DNA of 64,000 nt from Rugalucina vietnamica (GCA_964017185.1 OZ024876.1:29971778-30035777), one strand, 5' to 3'. Counted from the first letter of the stretch, positions 19,801-29,605 are shown. Made by a program: numbers and translations. The notes: generated by a model from the letters alone, not told the origin.

Positions 19801-21419
19801 TTGATTTGAAAAAGGGAGCATCTTCACTGGGAAGGAACTTATGGAAAGAGCTCTTTACGATGTACGAATTGGTTGATATCATGAGACAGAAAGACGATCT
19901 AGCATTTGCACAGTTATTAAATCGACTTCGATTGAATGAAATGACAGAGGAAGACAAACAAAAGCTGCAGACCCGTGTTGTTGACCGTGAAACTGGTGAC
20001 TATCCAAAGGATGCCCTTCATTTGTTTGCTATGAATTGTTATGTAGACAAACACAATGACACTATTTTGAGTCAGTTGCCTGGAGAAAAGTTTGTGATTC
20101 CATGCCATGACAGTGTTGTCTCAGCAAACATTCCTGCCAGCAGGCACCAGTCCTTGATTGATAATCTCCCAAAGGACTATGGACAAACAGGCCAGCTAAA
20201 GAAATCATTGACTGTAGTTGTTGGAATGATTGTTGTTCATACAGCTAATGTAGATGTAGAAGATGGTTTAACTAATGGTGCTACTGGTGTAGTAAAACAT
20301 GTTGACTTCAGGTGGATGGAAGGAACTAACCGTCCTAGCATTATTTGGGTATTGTTTGATGACCCTCGGGTTGGTAGAGCAACACGTGAGAAAAACAAGA
20401 AATTCTACAATTCAAGCATTCATTCAGACTGGACACCTGTATTTGAAACACAACGAACATTTATAGTGAACTACAAAACATTTCAGAGAAGCCAGTTCCC
20501 AGTGACACCAGCTTCAGGTAAAACAGTCTGGAAAGCTGAAGGTGCAACAGTTGACAAGGTAGTTGTTGATTTGTCCCAGATTGTAACAAAGAAAATACCA
20601 CACGTTCACTATGTTGCATTTAGTAGAGTGAAAAAGCTGGAAGATTTATATATACTGAATATGAATGAAGCTGCTATGGCGCTAGATGATGATGTGACTA
20701 TAGAGATGCAAAGGCTACGCACAGATGCTGCCTTAGAACTGTGTTATGTTCCTCTGTATAAAATCGGATCAGACAAAACCAAAATTGCATTCAACAATGC
20801 TAGATCCTTGCATAAACATTATAAGGATGTCCAATTTGAACCAAATGTGTTGGCAGCAGATATCATTGGATTTGCTGAAACAAGGTTATGTAGTAGGGAT
20901 GAAAATGTACATTTTGCCCTGAAACGGTTCAGACTTATTAGACTTGATGACACAGTAAAAGAGACAAACAACAGACCATATCATGGACTTGCATTGTATG
21001 TAAAGGAGTACTTGCAGATTCAGAAAGTTGTTAAAATGCAATGCAAGTCATTTGAATTCATATTCACTAACACTTTCAGCATTCAACGAAGTTATGTTCA
21101 AGTTGTTGTGTTGTACAAATACCCAAAAAGTTCACAGACAGATTTTAGAAAAGATCTTAATTGTCATCTTAGGCCTGTTATTGATCTGAATGCTAAATTA
21201 GTCATATTAGGTGACTTCAACATACAGATAGATGGTACCAGTACAGGGTTTGTGGATTTTGTGGAGACATTATTTGGGTGTATGCAGCAAATCAAGCAAT
21301 GTACAACGGACTCTGGATCAGTACTAGATTTGATATTTTCAAATTCTGAAGGGCTTTGTGATGTCATTGAGGCTTATTGGTCTGATCATAAACTAATATA
21401 TTGTGCCATAGACAAATAG
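13737..21419 (+). CDS. Helitron/Helentron RepHel polyprotein with protease-like and EEP domains
   Basis: 2,560 codons without interruption. Order by residue: a 16-residue SPISEWAQSPERRPA(L/F) repeat block (27-90); a Cys protease-like domain (about 245-450) with QCTCN at 280-284 and DSHSH at 407-411; a Lys/Arg-rich repeat array (about 537-775); a Cys-rich domain opening CSCCH at 830 (DUF6570-like); Helitron N domain (about 1,150-1,370) with HUH motif H1336-I-H1338; tyrosines Y1512 and Y1516; Walker A GGAGVGKS (1882-1889); Walker B with D1971-E1972; GDLFQLKP near 2008; YVAFSRV near 2291; and a C-terminal endonuclease domain with ETRL, GDFN (2492-2495) and SDH (2549-2551). Rep nicks and joins DNA, the helicase unwinds it, and a C-terminal apurinic-type nuclease is the Helentron hallmark. 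The start ATG follows a splice-acceptor-like tract. It looks recently active. Confidence 0.93.
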   Translation: MPKRKGWKKSKSKRTDWRTGKYESSTSPISEWAQSPERRPALSPISEWAQSPERRPAFSPISEWAQSPEWKPALRPEKMQALSPEKMPVFIHEKKQAYNQKQSVYNTELEGENIQNKQTEFQHNDLLEDALLTSLDSEQKRANKDNQANTNEFQQLVIDLSKLIENVKSNVQTDFDAVFLDTFPGVDADYQSRNIENLSERQDITVCSQKTMFQQHAWHKKDITAQPHVNRDSSEPGLDNDVVCYQAVKSSVQLWNACDLVFGSFHQNDVRFSEQSRGYQCTCNALCMLSYSSCLDTEKSSILDKVLCEGDVLYQSVIKKLREDGKFVNHLLTLEEIPDDFKVEIGKFTSEKLPIVSGVLLDTQNLGLPTLHEVLQSVFLYATSGLLTIGAICSAVFRKNDMYVFFDSHSHGENGLSSNDGTSCLITFTSINDLVTYMYAFYDSLNLDTNTNLQFDFLPIKIKMTEETRSFKDQMDRNMEAYFNDQRLRQAHKAQLKRSRISSISIEESKAALGKKRKKNRMEYYKLYRRKCRQITAFKAKEKQSKQTARANPVFKAKETVYQLESKQSARKDPVFRTKEKISKQYRRTNPVFKAKESVYQLESKQSARKDPVFRTKEKISKQYRRTNPVFKAKETVYQLESKQSARKDPGFKTKERIAKQSARKDPVFRTKERIAKQSVRANPDLNAKEIVYQLESKRAARKDPVFKAKERESKQSARTNQAFKTKERKSKQIARENQAFRARERVYQNASKKKARENPYILECERIKKQQVRQEKRKIEDNSEINVPRKRCKHDTDTVSKPHHKHFENIENAIKQFHSDISIGPIYACSCCHQTWFRKSVSMLKNTHISAESKRLHCTGLTSLRNEEWICHTCLSALKDSKIPKLSVANGMKWPDKPPELNLHQLEERLIALRIPFMQIRELPRGGQYSLKGNVINVPVDIQPTINCLPRPMDENFTVAIQLKKKLSYKKVDFKENVRPLRVLSALHWLMNNSKLYKNSGIVINDSWFQEVTESAEDTVREFLEVSKEQSTGRSSTENEKQEQDKSCENAIEEATDYESDHYSEIDVNDHVGNIDTLVDDADIDNKYDKVFTFAPGEGQHPLSLYQDQEAEYLCFPTIFCGQTPPSKDERVVPVHYSDIVKWELRSVDRRAAQSVPNIFFKHKKLQMKQISDKVNLAIRRCKKRGQKITAAEARDSNYLDKLVNLDEGYYIFRQLRNSPAYLEMRKKDIFAMIRQLSLPTWFMSLSAADTRWTDLLKMLAKLNDGTEYSEKELEKLTWQQKTKLVQKDPVTCSRYFDHRVQEFLNTILKSSCEPVGKVRDYFYRVEFQQRGSPHIHMLVWVENAPTLETNSEEEIIQFVDQYLTCSSDNEKTADLVKLQSHKHSRTCRKKGKPICRFGFPLPPLPRTMLLYPLEENVDKYKKKNTELQKVMNECKENEDMTFNEFLQNIAKMDFEDYICCIRSSLKAPKVFLKRKTKEMRINPFNENILLAWKANLDIQIVLEPYGCASYIVGYISKSQRGMSAQLDAAAKEARRGNLDLKKQVRHIGNVFSNCVEVSAQEAVYLDLQIPLTKCTRDIVFINTSIPEERIFLLKPKAALDELPAESTDIESENVIQRYSKRPRQLGKFCLADYVSKIDVIYPKGNKLPEKFDDTNDDDSFVSSSEDEGHESLDESDTKTSDLLFKAKNGTKYKKRKVPRIIRYVKYNQKKDPENYFREQLMLFVPWRNELKDLIGCFGTYEAHYNSVQTSLISKRNEYEHHAEELELARQMMEAEERDYDQIAPNAEQENREAEEEGSGESEKFVCFNPSRVVEQRHYDIGIELQSTCSVPPVETNSILLPEEEYLGLLRSLNLRQREFFNHIVHWIKCKDEPVYAFLTGGAGVGKSVVIRALYQSLFRILNLKDGENPDEKRILLCAYMGFAAFNISGQTICSAFHRKMYQKGTNHLSADELNTFRIKYRHLKIIIIDEISMVGNMTLSFIDTRLQQLMGTKEVFGGLSVIAVGDLFQLKPVGDYLICLDLKKGASSLGRNLWKELFTMYELVDIMRQKDDLAFAQLLNRLRLNEMTEEDKQKLQTRVVDRETGDYPKDALHLFAMNCYVDKHNDTILSQLPGEKFVIPCHDSVVSANIPASRHQSLIDNLPKDYGQTGQLKKSLTVVVGMIVVHTANVDVEDGLTNGATGVVKHVDFRWMEGTNRPSIIWVLFDDPRVGRATREKNKKFYNSSIHSDWTPVFETQRTFIVNYKTFQRSQFPVTPASGKTVWKAEGATVDKVVVDLSQIVTKKIPHVHYVAFSRVKKLEDLYILNMNEAAMALDDDVTIEMQRLRTDAALELCYVPLYKIGSDKTKIAFNNARSLHKHYKDVQFEPNVLAADIIGFAETRLCSRDENVHFALKRFRLIRLDDTVKETNNRPYHGLALYVKEYLQIQKVVKMQCKSFEFIFTNTFSIQRSYVQVVVLYKYPKSSQTDFRKDLNCHLRPVIDLNAKLVILGDFNIQIDGTSTGFVDFVETLFGCMQQIKQCTTDSGSVLDLIFSNSEGLCDVIEAYWSDHKLIYCAIDK
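13816..13990 (+). repeat. 48-bp coding minisatellite in Helitron N-terminus
   Basis: Three near-identical units encode SPISEWAQSPERRPA(L/F), followed by degenerate (R/S)PEKM(Q/P) units. The relic at 12,590-12,780 has more and more scrambled units, so the array expands and contracts. Confidence 0.8.
15344..16060 (+). repeat. Basic repeat array in the Helitron ORF
   Basis: About 14 units of the form SKQSARKDPVF(K/R)(A/T)KE, with an inserted TVYQLE in every second or third unit. Some units are identical at DNA level over more than 100 bp (15,450-15,545 and 15,565-15,660), which suggests recent duplication. The composition is coiled-coil or nucleic-acid binding (inference). The open antisense frame here is a shadow. 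Confidence 0.85.
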
Positions 21420-23300
21420 ATATTCAAATGAATGATGCTGAACATGAATGAAGTTATGAAGTACAAAAATCAGAATAAAGATAGCACCCTCAAGTTACAT
21501 GGCAACTTTACAACTCGGCAAGAACATGGAAATTTAAATGAGCTAAATACATGTATTGTTGTTGACTAGGACTAGCAACTAAAATTGCTTTGTCTCAGTA
21601 TTACTAAAATCTTCCGAATTGTATGTCATTTCAGAGTAGAATTGAGAATTTTGGTCTTTGTGGAAATCATTAAAAATGTAGGCGTAACCCCACTAGGAAT
21701 TGAATCAGGTGGTTTAGCTTATTATTGGGGTTGCCACCTTTTTTTTTTCTGTTTAATTTTTTTCTCTCTCTCTGTTTAAGTGTAACATTACATCCAATCA
21801 TATTCATTTCAGTCATTTTTTGGCACTATGGTGAGTTCTTACAATTAGTTCACAGTGGCATACTTAATGTTCTGTATCAGTAATGAATTATTTTTGAATT
21901 GAGGCTTAATTACTGCTCTTAAAGGATCTCAGCTTTACTTTTTTACTCCCTGAATAGGGAGTGTGGAGGCTCAGTAGTAGACCTTAGAACTGGAGCGAGA
22001 GCCATCTCTTTGAGGTGTCATATATTTGTAGAAGAAGCTGTAATCACCAAAGTATTGGTCTAGTACTTATGAAGTAGTTGTTCTATTTAGGCATAACTGA
22101 AAAGATTTTGAGAGAGACATTAAACCTCAACTCTAACCAAAACAAAGAACAAAATAATTCTTTTATCATTATTGTTACATTTAGGCTGTAAAAAGTATCA
22201 TAAAGTTATGTATTATTAATAGCAAATTTCACTATGGTAAAATGCAGTAACTGTTGTTATAGTGATATATATAATTTGTGTATAAAGAACATGTAAAAAT
22301 ACATGTATTCTCAAACAAGATGTTAGAATTAAAGAGACTGTGACTATAACATATGATTTGAGTAGAATCTCAAATATGCAGTATATTACTTTTTTTTAAT
22401 AACATTGAAGCAGGCAGTTAGATGCATTGTGAAAATTTCATTGTAATGATATGGTGATAACTGATGTAACAAGTGCTATATAGTTTTATATTTGTTTTAT
22501 AAATTTTTGGCAAGAGGATATGCTTTTCACTATATATTAATGCAAATTATGCAATGTTTTGTAAAAAGACATTATTGCAATATATTGATAAACAGTTAGT
22601 GGGAGTGGTCTTTTTTATTGTAAAGATTCTGTACATTAGTGAATGGTTGTATTGCTTCACAAAAGCATAGTGACTTAGAGTTTGATTCTGTGTTGATAAT
22701 GTACATAAATACTGGTCAAAAGTATTTATTATTTACAATTATGTATATAATTTAAACAAAAATGAACATTATGCTGGATTGAATGAATATTAGAAATATA
22801 CTATCAGTACATATATTTCATTTTGTTTAAACTGTCATACAATCTTAATTTTATTGACAAGTTTATAAACATATTGCCCATTAAAAATGTGTCATTATTT
22901 GTCCTATTCTCTATGATGTAGTCTTGTATTGTTAATAGATTGTGTAAAACTATACATTTACAATGATTTTACAAGGTATCTATTTAAGCCACAGAAATTT
23001 TACATGCATAAGTCCAGACTTGGAATGTTTTCTAACTGTTAATGTTATAGACACAGTCTCATTACTTCTACATCTACAATAAGATACTAGATTACCCAAG
23101 ATTATTAAGATTCATGATTAAGTTTCTTCATCTTTTATAATCACCTTTTAAATTGTTGTCATTAGATTATAGTAGCCCTTATCATGTAGTATCTTTGTGT
23201 TTTATTTAAAAATAAGTGTCTAAAGTAAATACATTTTGATAGATGAACTATAAGATTCAGTGTACTGTAGTTCAATGAATAAAAAATATTAGAAAGCGAC
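21420..23300 (+). other. AT-rich 3' flank of Helitron ORF
   Basis: No ORF of note. A small hairpin ACTCCC-TGAATA-GGGAGT lies at 21,945-21,962, and a 19-mer TGCTCTTAAAGGATCTCAG at 21,914-21,932 also occurs at 251-269. Neither proves the element end. The terminal CTRR-type signature could not be placed. Confidence 0.4.
21474..21479 (+). terminator. Candidate polyadenylation signal after the Helitron ORF
   Basis: AATAAA lies 55 nt after the stop codon. Many other AATAAA hexamers occur in this AT-rich stretch, so this one is favoured only by position. Confidence 0.3.
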
Positions 23301-23861
23301 ACTAGTTGTGTTTTCACTGAAACTCCTTTTGCAGCAACTAATTTTGCTTACCTGTGTAGTACCGTTAAAATGATGACAGTTGGTTGATTCTGACCTATTG
23401 ATTACAAAGTTGGGTATGGCAGGACAGAGAAGTAGAAGGCATTAAAGCTATGATCAAGAACTGGCACAATGAGAACAAAGTCTCACAAAATCCCATATGG
23501 GAAACAACCAAATTTACAAAAACAGGTACTGGTTAAAGAGAACATAGTATAATAAGCAGAGTTAAATGTAGTAGCTATTTCCTTAAAGGTGGCCAAAATC
23601 CATACCAAAACATAGAATAGATAGAACTACTGCTGAACTACTATCTTTGAATGCTCAGCAATATATTTTACTGTTATTGGGCTTTAATTAGTTTTGAGAG
23701 GCGCCTAACACTGCGCTCGAAATCAAAGGAGGCACCAAGTGGTAATTAAGGTAAATGGTTTCATCAGATTTGGTCAGTTGATTTCATTTAAGTTTTATAT
23801 TCCACTCAAGAGCTAAAAGCAAAACCTTCTTTTAAAGCCTTATCAGAAAAACTGGAGAAGC
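23301..23861. other. Unassigned repeat-like sequence
   Basis: Positions 23,445-23,600 weakly match 8,935-9,065 (shared GGGAAA...ACCAAA and GGTGGCCA order). No confident gene or element call. Confidence 0.35.
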
Positions 23862-23925
23862 CTGGGATCGAATCCAGGATCCTGAGGAGTAGCTTAACCA
23901 ACATTCTACAGAGGCTTTGGGTGCA
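23862..23925 (-). mobile_element. Possible tRNA-like SINE head
   Basis: The minus strand has GGATTCGATCCCAGG, a B-box match, with a degenerate A box about 40 nt upstream. No body or target duplication was recognised. Confidence 0.4.
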
Positions 23926-23969
23926 CCAGAATGTCCTCCCGGAACAGGCGATAGCTATCTATTAGGGTC

Positions 23970-24822
23970 TTATATGAGCATTTACAGGACCAATGGTCCT
24001 CTGGTATAAATCATGACCTTGGGTTGAAATTGACCTACGAAACTGTTGATTAAAACAGAAAGGTCAAATATTGCGGTGCATTCCTATACCAGAATGGACC
24101 GGAATGGACCTGATTGCCGAAATGGACTACTGGAATGGACATTTATATGTGTCATTGAGTACTTTTCATTTGGTTTTCGAGGACAGACTGGCCTAGAATA
24201 TATACATACAGTGATAAGTTATAGAATTTAACGATAATTAGTTAAATTGTGTTCCTTACGGTCGGGTAGCCTGGGTCAGGTGCCCATATATGGTTATATA
24301 GGTCCCCGTCACAGTGCCAGCACATTTTACTCATTTCTACTTCTATATATATCCATATGTTTGCTATAGAACAACCACTGGTGATCTCTATATATTTCAA
24401 TCAAAGAAACCTATGAACAGTGGCCCTATCCCAGACCCCACCTCTGAGCTTCCCTAACCACCCTGGGAAGTAAATTTTGCTATACTTAGATGAATTTTAT
24501 CTGATGCAAACTACTCATACGACTACAGAAGTACATTTTATGCAAGTAAATACATTAAAAGCACCCAGAGCCATAGCATAATGTCCATTCCGGTAGTCCA
24601 TTCCGGTAATTATGTCCATTCTGGTAAATGAACGCACCCTAAATATTGCCAGAAAGATCTGAAAGTTGGTAGAGACAGACAGTCTATAGAGTTAATAATT
24701 ATGTGAGTATTTAAGGTCAAGTTTACATTTTACGTTAATTGACTAATATTGCCTTAGCCAAAGGTCATTGATCAAAGACAAAATCTCAGGTGAGCGATAT
24801 CAGGACCATTGGTCCTCTGGTT
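23970..24822 (+). mobile_element. Family D-type element 3, interrupted
   Basis: Both ends carry GGACCAATGGTCCTCTGGT or GGACCATTGGTCCTCTGGTT, the same end seen at 54,425-54,450. It is split by a TIR element with its own target duplication. Confidence 0.6.
24075..24640 (+). mobile_element. TIR element with 9-bp target duplication
   Basis: Inverted ends of about 55 bp (GGTGCATTC... and ...GAACGCACC) contain repeated GGAATGGAC motifs. The perfect 9-bp direct repeat AAATATTGC flanks it at 24,066-24,074 and 24,641-24,649. A 9-bp duplication suggests Mutator-like mobilisation (inference). Internal sequence is non-coding. Confidence 0.8.
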
Positions 24823-24972
24823 GGTTTTCTGGTGTGGTGGCACAAGTCCTGTTGGGTTACAACAAGGAGCTCAATAGTACTACCTTAATGTTCAAGACCT
24901 TTTATTCCAGGACATCTCAGTCAGATAAGTTTTGTTGGATTCATATCCCAGCCAACAGGTATGGTTATATAT

Positions 24973-25102
24973 GAGCTGCATCAAGAAATAACCAACATTT
25001 TCCATATGCGAAAACAAAAAATGCGGATCAGCGCCTGTTTTCGCAAGAGAACAATTCCTCTACTTTCTTAATCCAAAATTTCCTGCCTCTTGTCATAAAC
25101 CA
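24973..25102 (+). mobile_element. Family A MITE fragment 15
   Basis: Left terminus, shortened hairpin and part of the body; right half lost. Confidence 0.7.
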
Positions 25103-25712
25103 GTATGATGGGAAGCTAAAGTGTCTTGCGGAGGTAGATTTTGAACACGTGACCATTCACTTTCTACAATAGGACACCATACTCCCATTGACTTTATGTC
25201 CCATGTCACGTCTTTATTAAATGTGTATAATGATAGCATTTTCTGGACTGGAAATCACAAAGAGAAACAAACTGTCCCAAATATTTATTTTTTTAAATGT
25301 AGACAAACCTGTCATATTGATCATACATTTTTTTTTTCAATATTACAAATAAGGCCAGAGAAAATTAATTTTTAGATTCTCATCCCTATCTGCCCCTGTT
25401 CAAAACCCTCCAAAATATTTTTTATTTGGGTATGAAAAGAAAAGAACTAAAAAAGAATATTTTTCAATAAAAAGTCGAGATAATATATACATGGAAAAAG
25501 TTAAGGAACACCTGATTTTCAAAGTAGGTAGTTTTTCATTTGGAATTAAAATTTCGAAATGCTATTGACAATATTTGAAAAAAAATAAAAAAAATAAAAC
25601 TGAAACATTCTTTTACCTACGTAAAATACTAACAAGTATTTGAAGTAGAATTTATGAAATAACAATGCTGATTACACTATTTAATTACTTGTAGGCTGAT
25701 TACATTCAAATT
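25103..25712. other. No recognised feature
   Basis: AT-rich, several A or T runs. Confidence 0.4.
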
Positions 25713-25937
25713 GAGCCGCCCTACGGGAAAACCAACAATCTGCATAGGCGAAAACAAAGGCGCAGATCAGCTTCGCGGTAACCGCGAAGCTGATCAGTGA
25801 CTTTGTTTTCGCTACAGGGATAGTACAATTCCTCTACTTTCTAAATCCAAAATTTCCAGCCGCACAGGCTGGTTTGTGTCAAGACACATTGTTGGTTTTC
25901 CCACAACCACATTGTTGGTTTTCCAACGAGGCGGCTC
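25713..25937 (+). mobile_element. Family A MITE copy 16
   Basis: Perfect hairpin arms around CGCGGTAACCGCG; the terminal ACCACATTGTTGGTTTTCC segment is duplicated at the right end. Confidence 0.85.
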
Positions 25938-26546
25938 ATTTTACCACAAAACGGGTGGTCGGTTAGAATTGTGATTTCTGGAGCTAAAAAACCATTACAG
26001 GTTGATACAATAAGCACATGATCGTCAGAAATTACTAATGTCCTCCGGGACTTTTGATCACAACTTTAATGACCCTTGCTAGAACAGTAACTGGACTGTG
26101 TGTCTGTTGCTTTTACATGCGCCAATTCATCTTTTGACCTTGTCATGGCTTTATAGCGGGTCATATTTACCGTCTATCAAACTGGAAAGTTGTGCTTTCT
26201 CCAAGAGAAAATTACATTAAATTAGTTTAGTGTTTCCTAACTTTTTTCCATGTGCATATTAATTCCAATTACTTAATTGTTGTGTGGCTTTTAAAGCAAA
26301 AACCGTAAAAAATTACAGAAACTAGGCCTTGAATACTGTCAAAGTAAGTGTCCTAAAATAAAAGACCCACACACCCACCCACCTACCACAGAATTGTCTG
26401 AAATTTGGATTAGAATCTAACAATTTTCTCTGGCCTAAAATTCAAATTTTAGAATGCAGAATGACGTCAAAGATTTTTTTTTTCAACAAATGAAGGAAAT
26501 GCATACAGTGAAAAACCTTAAAACAACTTCAGTATCTATACATTAC
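25938..26546. other. No recognised feature
   Basis: Unique-looking, AT-rich. Confidence 0.4.
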
Positions 26547-26775
26547 GAAAACTTGCCAATGCTTTATACAGAGAATTTTTTTAGCTGTAAAAATTGAAAT
26601 TTCAATAGAAAATTTGTTTGATCCTCTCAATATTTATGATCAAAACTAATTGTGGGTACAAGCTAGCCTCCTTGAGGGGGTTCTAAGGAGTACTCACAAT
26701 CTACGTTTTGGATAAAAAATAAGTATACCCCAGTTTTGATGTATAAAAGTGAGGTATGAGGGTGAAAACATTTCA
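26547..26775 (+). mobile_element. Family B MITE copy 2
   Basis: Central palindrome mutated; the right terminus is eroded. Confidence 0.7.
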
Positions 26776-27058
26776 CGAAAATGTTATTCTGATGAAATGA
26801 TTTAAAGACTAAACTTGACAGAATTCTTTTATACTGCTGGGATTAATTTCGCTATAAGCATTTCTTTCTTTTAGGTGTACCATATTCGTTCTCTTGTACG
26901 CGCACCATATTCATTCTAGTTAGCACATAATGCGCTTAACTTCCCAAAATAATTTCAAGGTAACGAAATATTGTTCTAATTAGTGCACACTAGAATGAGA
27001 ACAACACAAACTGCTGAAATAATAATGTAAAAAATATCAATGATGTCAATTACATCAG
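26776..27058. other. No recognised feature
   Basis: Contains short repeats around GCGCACCATATTCATTCTAG only. Confidence 0.4.
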
Positions 27059-27321
27059 GAAAACATGTCCATGCAATGAATACCCCCATAAACCCCACTT
27101 TTGATTGGTAAAACTGGGGTATACCTATTTTTCTTATTTTTGGTCCATAACATAGATTGTGGGTACTCGTTAGAACCGCCTCGGTGAGGTGGTACAACGT
27201 CTATCCACCATCTATGTTTTGAGCAAAAATACAAAAAATATCGAAAATTTTCTACTGAAACTGAAAATTTTCATTTTTTTTTTCCAACTTAATTTTCTGT
27301 ATATTGCATGGGCATGTTTTC
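27059..27321 (-). mobile_element. Family B MITE copy 3
   Basis: Full length with both termini (GAAAACATGTCCATGCAATG and TATTGCATGGGCATGTTTTC). Confidence 0.85.
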
Positions 27322-28179
27322 CTAACGAGTATTCCAATTGTTGCAAAATAAGACAGTGTTTGAACAATTAACAATATGAAAGTTAGATTTTAAGTAAGCT
27401 TTTCTAGAGGCAAGTCAACTGAACATAGGAATACCTGTAAACATACCAAAGAAATTTCACTAACATAAGTTCCATGAAATATTGCTGAAAATGTGCTGCA
27501 AGTCTCTTGGTTCAAACAATGAGTAAATCCGCTTTTAGCGTGATGAAAAAAAAAAATCTACAAAATTTATCACTACAAACTCTCTGCACTTTCGTAAAAA
27601 AAAAATTGTTTCTACTTGTAAATATGGTGATCTGCATTTTCGTAACATACCCTACAAGATACAGCACTTTTTGTTGCCCTTAGAGGCCTGATGTTACAAG
27701 ACTAAGACACTGGGGATAACTACATTGTAGGTAAAAGACGGGGAAAAAATACTCTCCATCTAAATGGGGGAAAAAAGACTGCTTATTTAAATCACATGAC
27801 GTATGTATCTGTTATGTGTTGTGTATGTTATACTCAGTTTATTATGTGTTGTGTATGTACTTATACTCATTTTATTGTGTTAATATGTACTTATACTCAG
27901 TTTGTTGTATTGTGTATGTACTTAGACCGTTTTACTTTCCTAAAGCAATATTTATTATCCTATAATATTGTTTCTTAAAAAACAGTGTTTAATTCATTGA
28001 CAAGTAAATATTATGAATAGCTTAATTAAAATAGCAGTTTTTATTGTCTGTATTATTAAGATGTTCTATGTGTTGTCAACTTATTCACTGAATGAGATAT
28101 GCATGTTTGTGTATTACTTACTTCATAACCTCGTACATACAGGTAAACCTGACTACATCGTGTTGAAGTCAGAGATAAT
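27322..28179. other. AT-rich stretch with a short tandem repeat
   Basis: Four imperfect units of about 35-40 bp with TGTGTATGTACTTATACTCA at 27,810-27,930. Nothing else recognised. Confidence 0.5.
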
Positions 28180-28414
28180 GAGCCGCCACATGGGAAAACC
28201 AACAATCTGCATTGGCGAAAACAAAGATGCAGATCAGCTTTGCAGTAACTGCGAAGCTGATCAGCACCTTTGTTTTCGCTACACGGATAGTACAATTCCT
28301 CTACTTCATAAATCCAAAATTTCAAGTTTCTAGCCTGCTTCTGTGCCTGTACAGGTCGGTTTGTGTCGGACCTCTTCGGAAACCACATTGTTGGTTTTTC
28401 CCATGAGGCGGCTC
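28180..28414 (+). mobile_element. Family A MITE copy 17
   Basis: 235 bp, near consensus. Confidence 0.9.
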
Positions 28415-28565
28415 ATAGTAAGTACATACTCTTGCTCGAGGACACAACCCAATGGGGGTAGGGTTGGAGTCTAGGACCTCTCTGCCACCATGCTTTCATC
28501 ATAATCTTAAATATGAAAATCTCTAAAATTTCTATTTTACATCAAGCCGCTTGACATTGTCATAA

Positions 28566-28850
28566 TACTACTCAAAGGGATCAAAACTTTATATGTTTGT
28601 TCACAGGTCATACTGGTAATCTAACACCCAAAGTTTTGCAATAGATAGTAGCAAAACAATGATTGTGTTAACATTCCAACTTACTTCCATTCTGTCTCAG
28701 AGCGCATCTTGCAGAAACAATGTACCCCCACCCCCCTCGCTTAAAATTAAAGTTGTCACTACCCTATCTAATTCTGTCATTCTTTTTGTCCTGTGAACAA
28801 AAATAAAGTTTTGATCCCTATCAAACTACCCTATCAAACTTTGAGTAGTA
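28566..28850 (+). mobile_element. Foldback TIR element
   Basis: Left TACTACTCAAAGGGATCAAA is mirrored by the right end, which carries an 18-bp insertion (CTATCAAACTACCCTATC) in its arm; TTTGTTCACAGG continues the arms. About 285 bp, non-coding. Confidence 0.7.
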
Positions 28851-28862
28851 AAAATCATATAT

Positions 28863-29095
28863 GAGCCGCCTCGTGGGAAAACCAACAATGTGGCTTCCGA
28901 CCAGGTCCGACACAAACCGGCCTGTACAGCTACAGAAGCAGGCTAGAAGCTTGAAATTTTGGAGTTAAGTAGAGGAGGAAGTGTACTATCCGAGTAGCGA
29001 AAACAAAGGCGCTGATCAGCTTCGCTATTACCGCGAAGCTGATTTGCGCCTTTGTTTTCGCCTATCCAGATTGTTGGTTTTCCCAAGCGGCGGCT
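28863..29095 (-). mobile_element. Family A MITE copy 18
   Basis: Complete, flanked by ATAT on both sides. Confidence 0.9.
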
Positions 29096-29298
29096 CATAT
29101 TATGATGACCAGTATTAGTGTTAAGAAAAAGGCAGATGAACTTGATAAAAATTCTGTAATAACCTGAAACCCATTTCATAATATTGACAAAATGTAATAT
29201 TATCTTATGTAATGTATGCGTTATGTGTAATTAAATGTAATGGGATATTGTTTTACATACAGCAAGATATTACAATAAGATTTAACTCATAATTATAA

Positions 29299-29548
29299 AC
29301 CTGGCATCCCTCTTATGGGACATAGGCAAACAGTATAGCCCCAGATGTGATGCCACAGAACGCGGTGTCTCAGGACGCCGCATCTCAGAACGCCGCGTCT
29401 CATCTGGGGCTATTCTGTTTGCTAAGAGTAATTTCTAAAAAAAAAAAAAAAAAAAAAAGGACTAAAAATCAAAAGCACTCCTGATGTTCCTAAAAATGAC
29501 AGTGGACTCTCCCAAATGATAACAATGGGAAAGTTCATTCGGGTTAAA
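29299..29548 (+). mobile_element. Family E foldback element 1; family description
   Basis: Palindromic core AACAGTATAGCCCCAGATG...CATCTGGGGCTATTCTGTTT, followed by an A-rich stretch and GTGGACTCNCCCAAATGATA, ending near a GGGTTAA. Here the loop holds three GAACGCCGCGTCTCA-like units and an A20-type run at 29,438. Non-coding. Confidence 0.75.
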
Positions 29549-29605
29549 CAATGATGATTCCACAAGGGATCCTCAATGATCGCTTAGCAACTGACCTTGA
29601 CATTT

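Noticed and set aside
21945..21962. Helitron 3' terminal hairpin
   Set aside because: Six-bp stem only and no CTRR-type end at the expected distance; kept only as a weak note.
29438..29458. Poly(A) tail of a retrotransposon
   Set aside because: It lies in the middle of a family E element with recognisable sequence on both sides.
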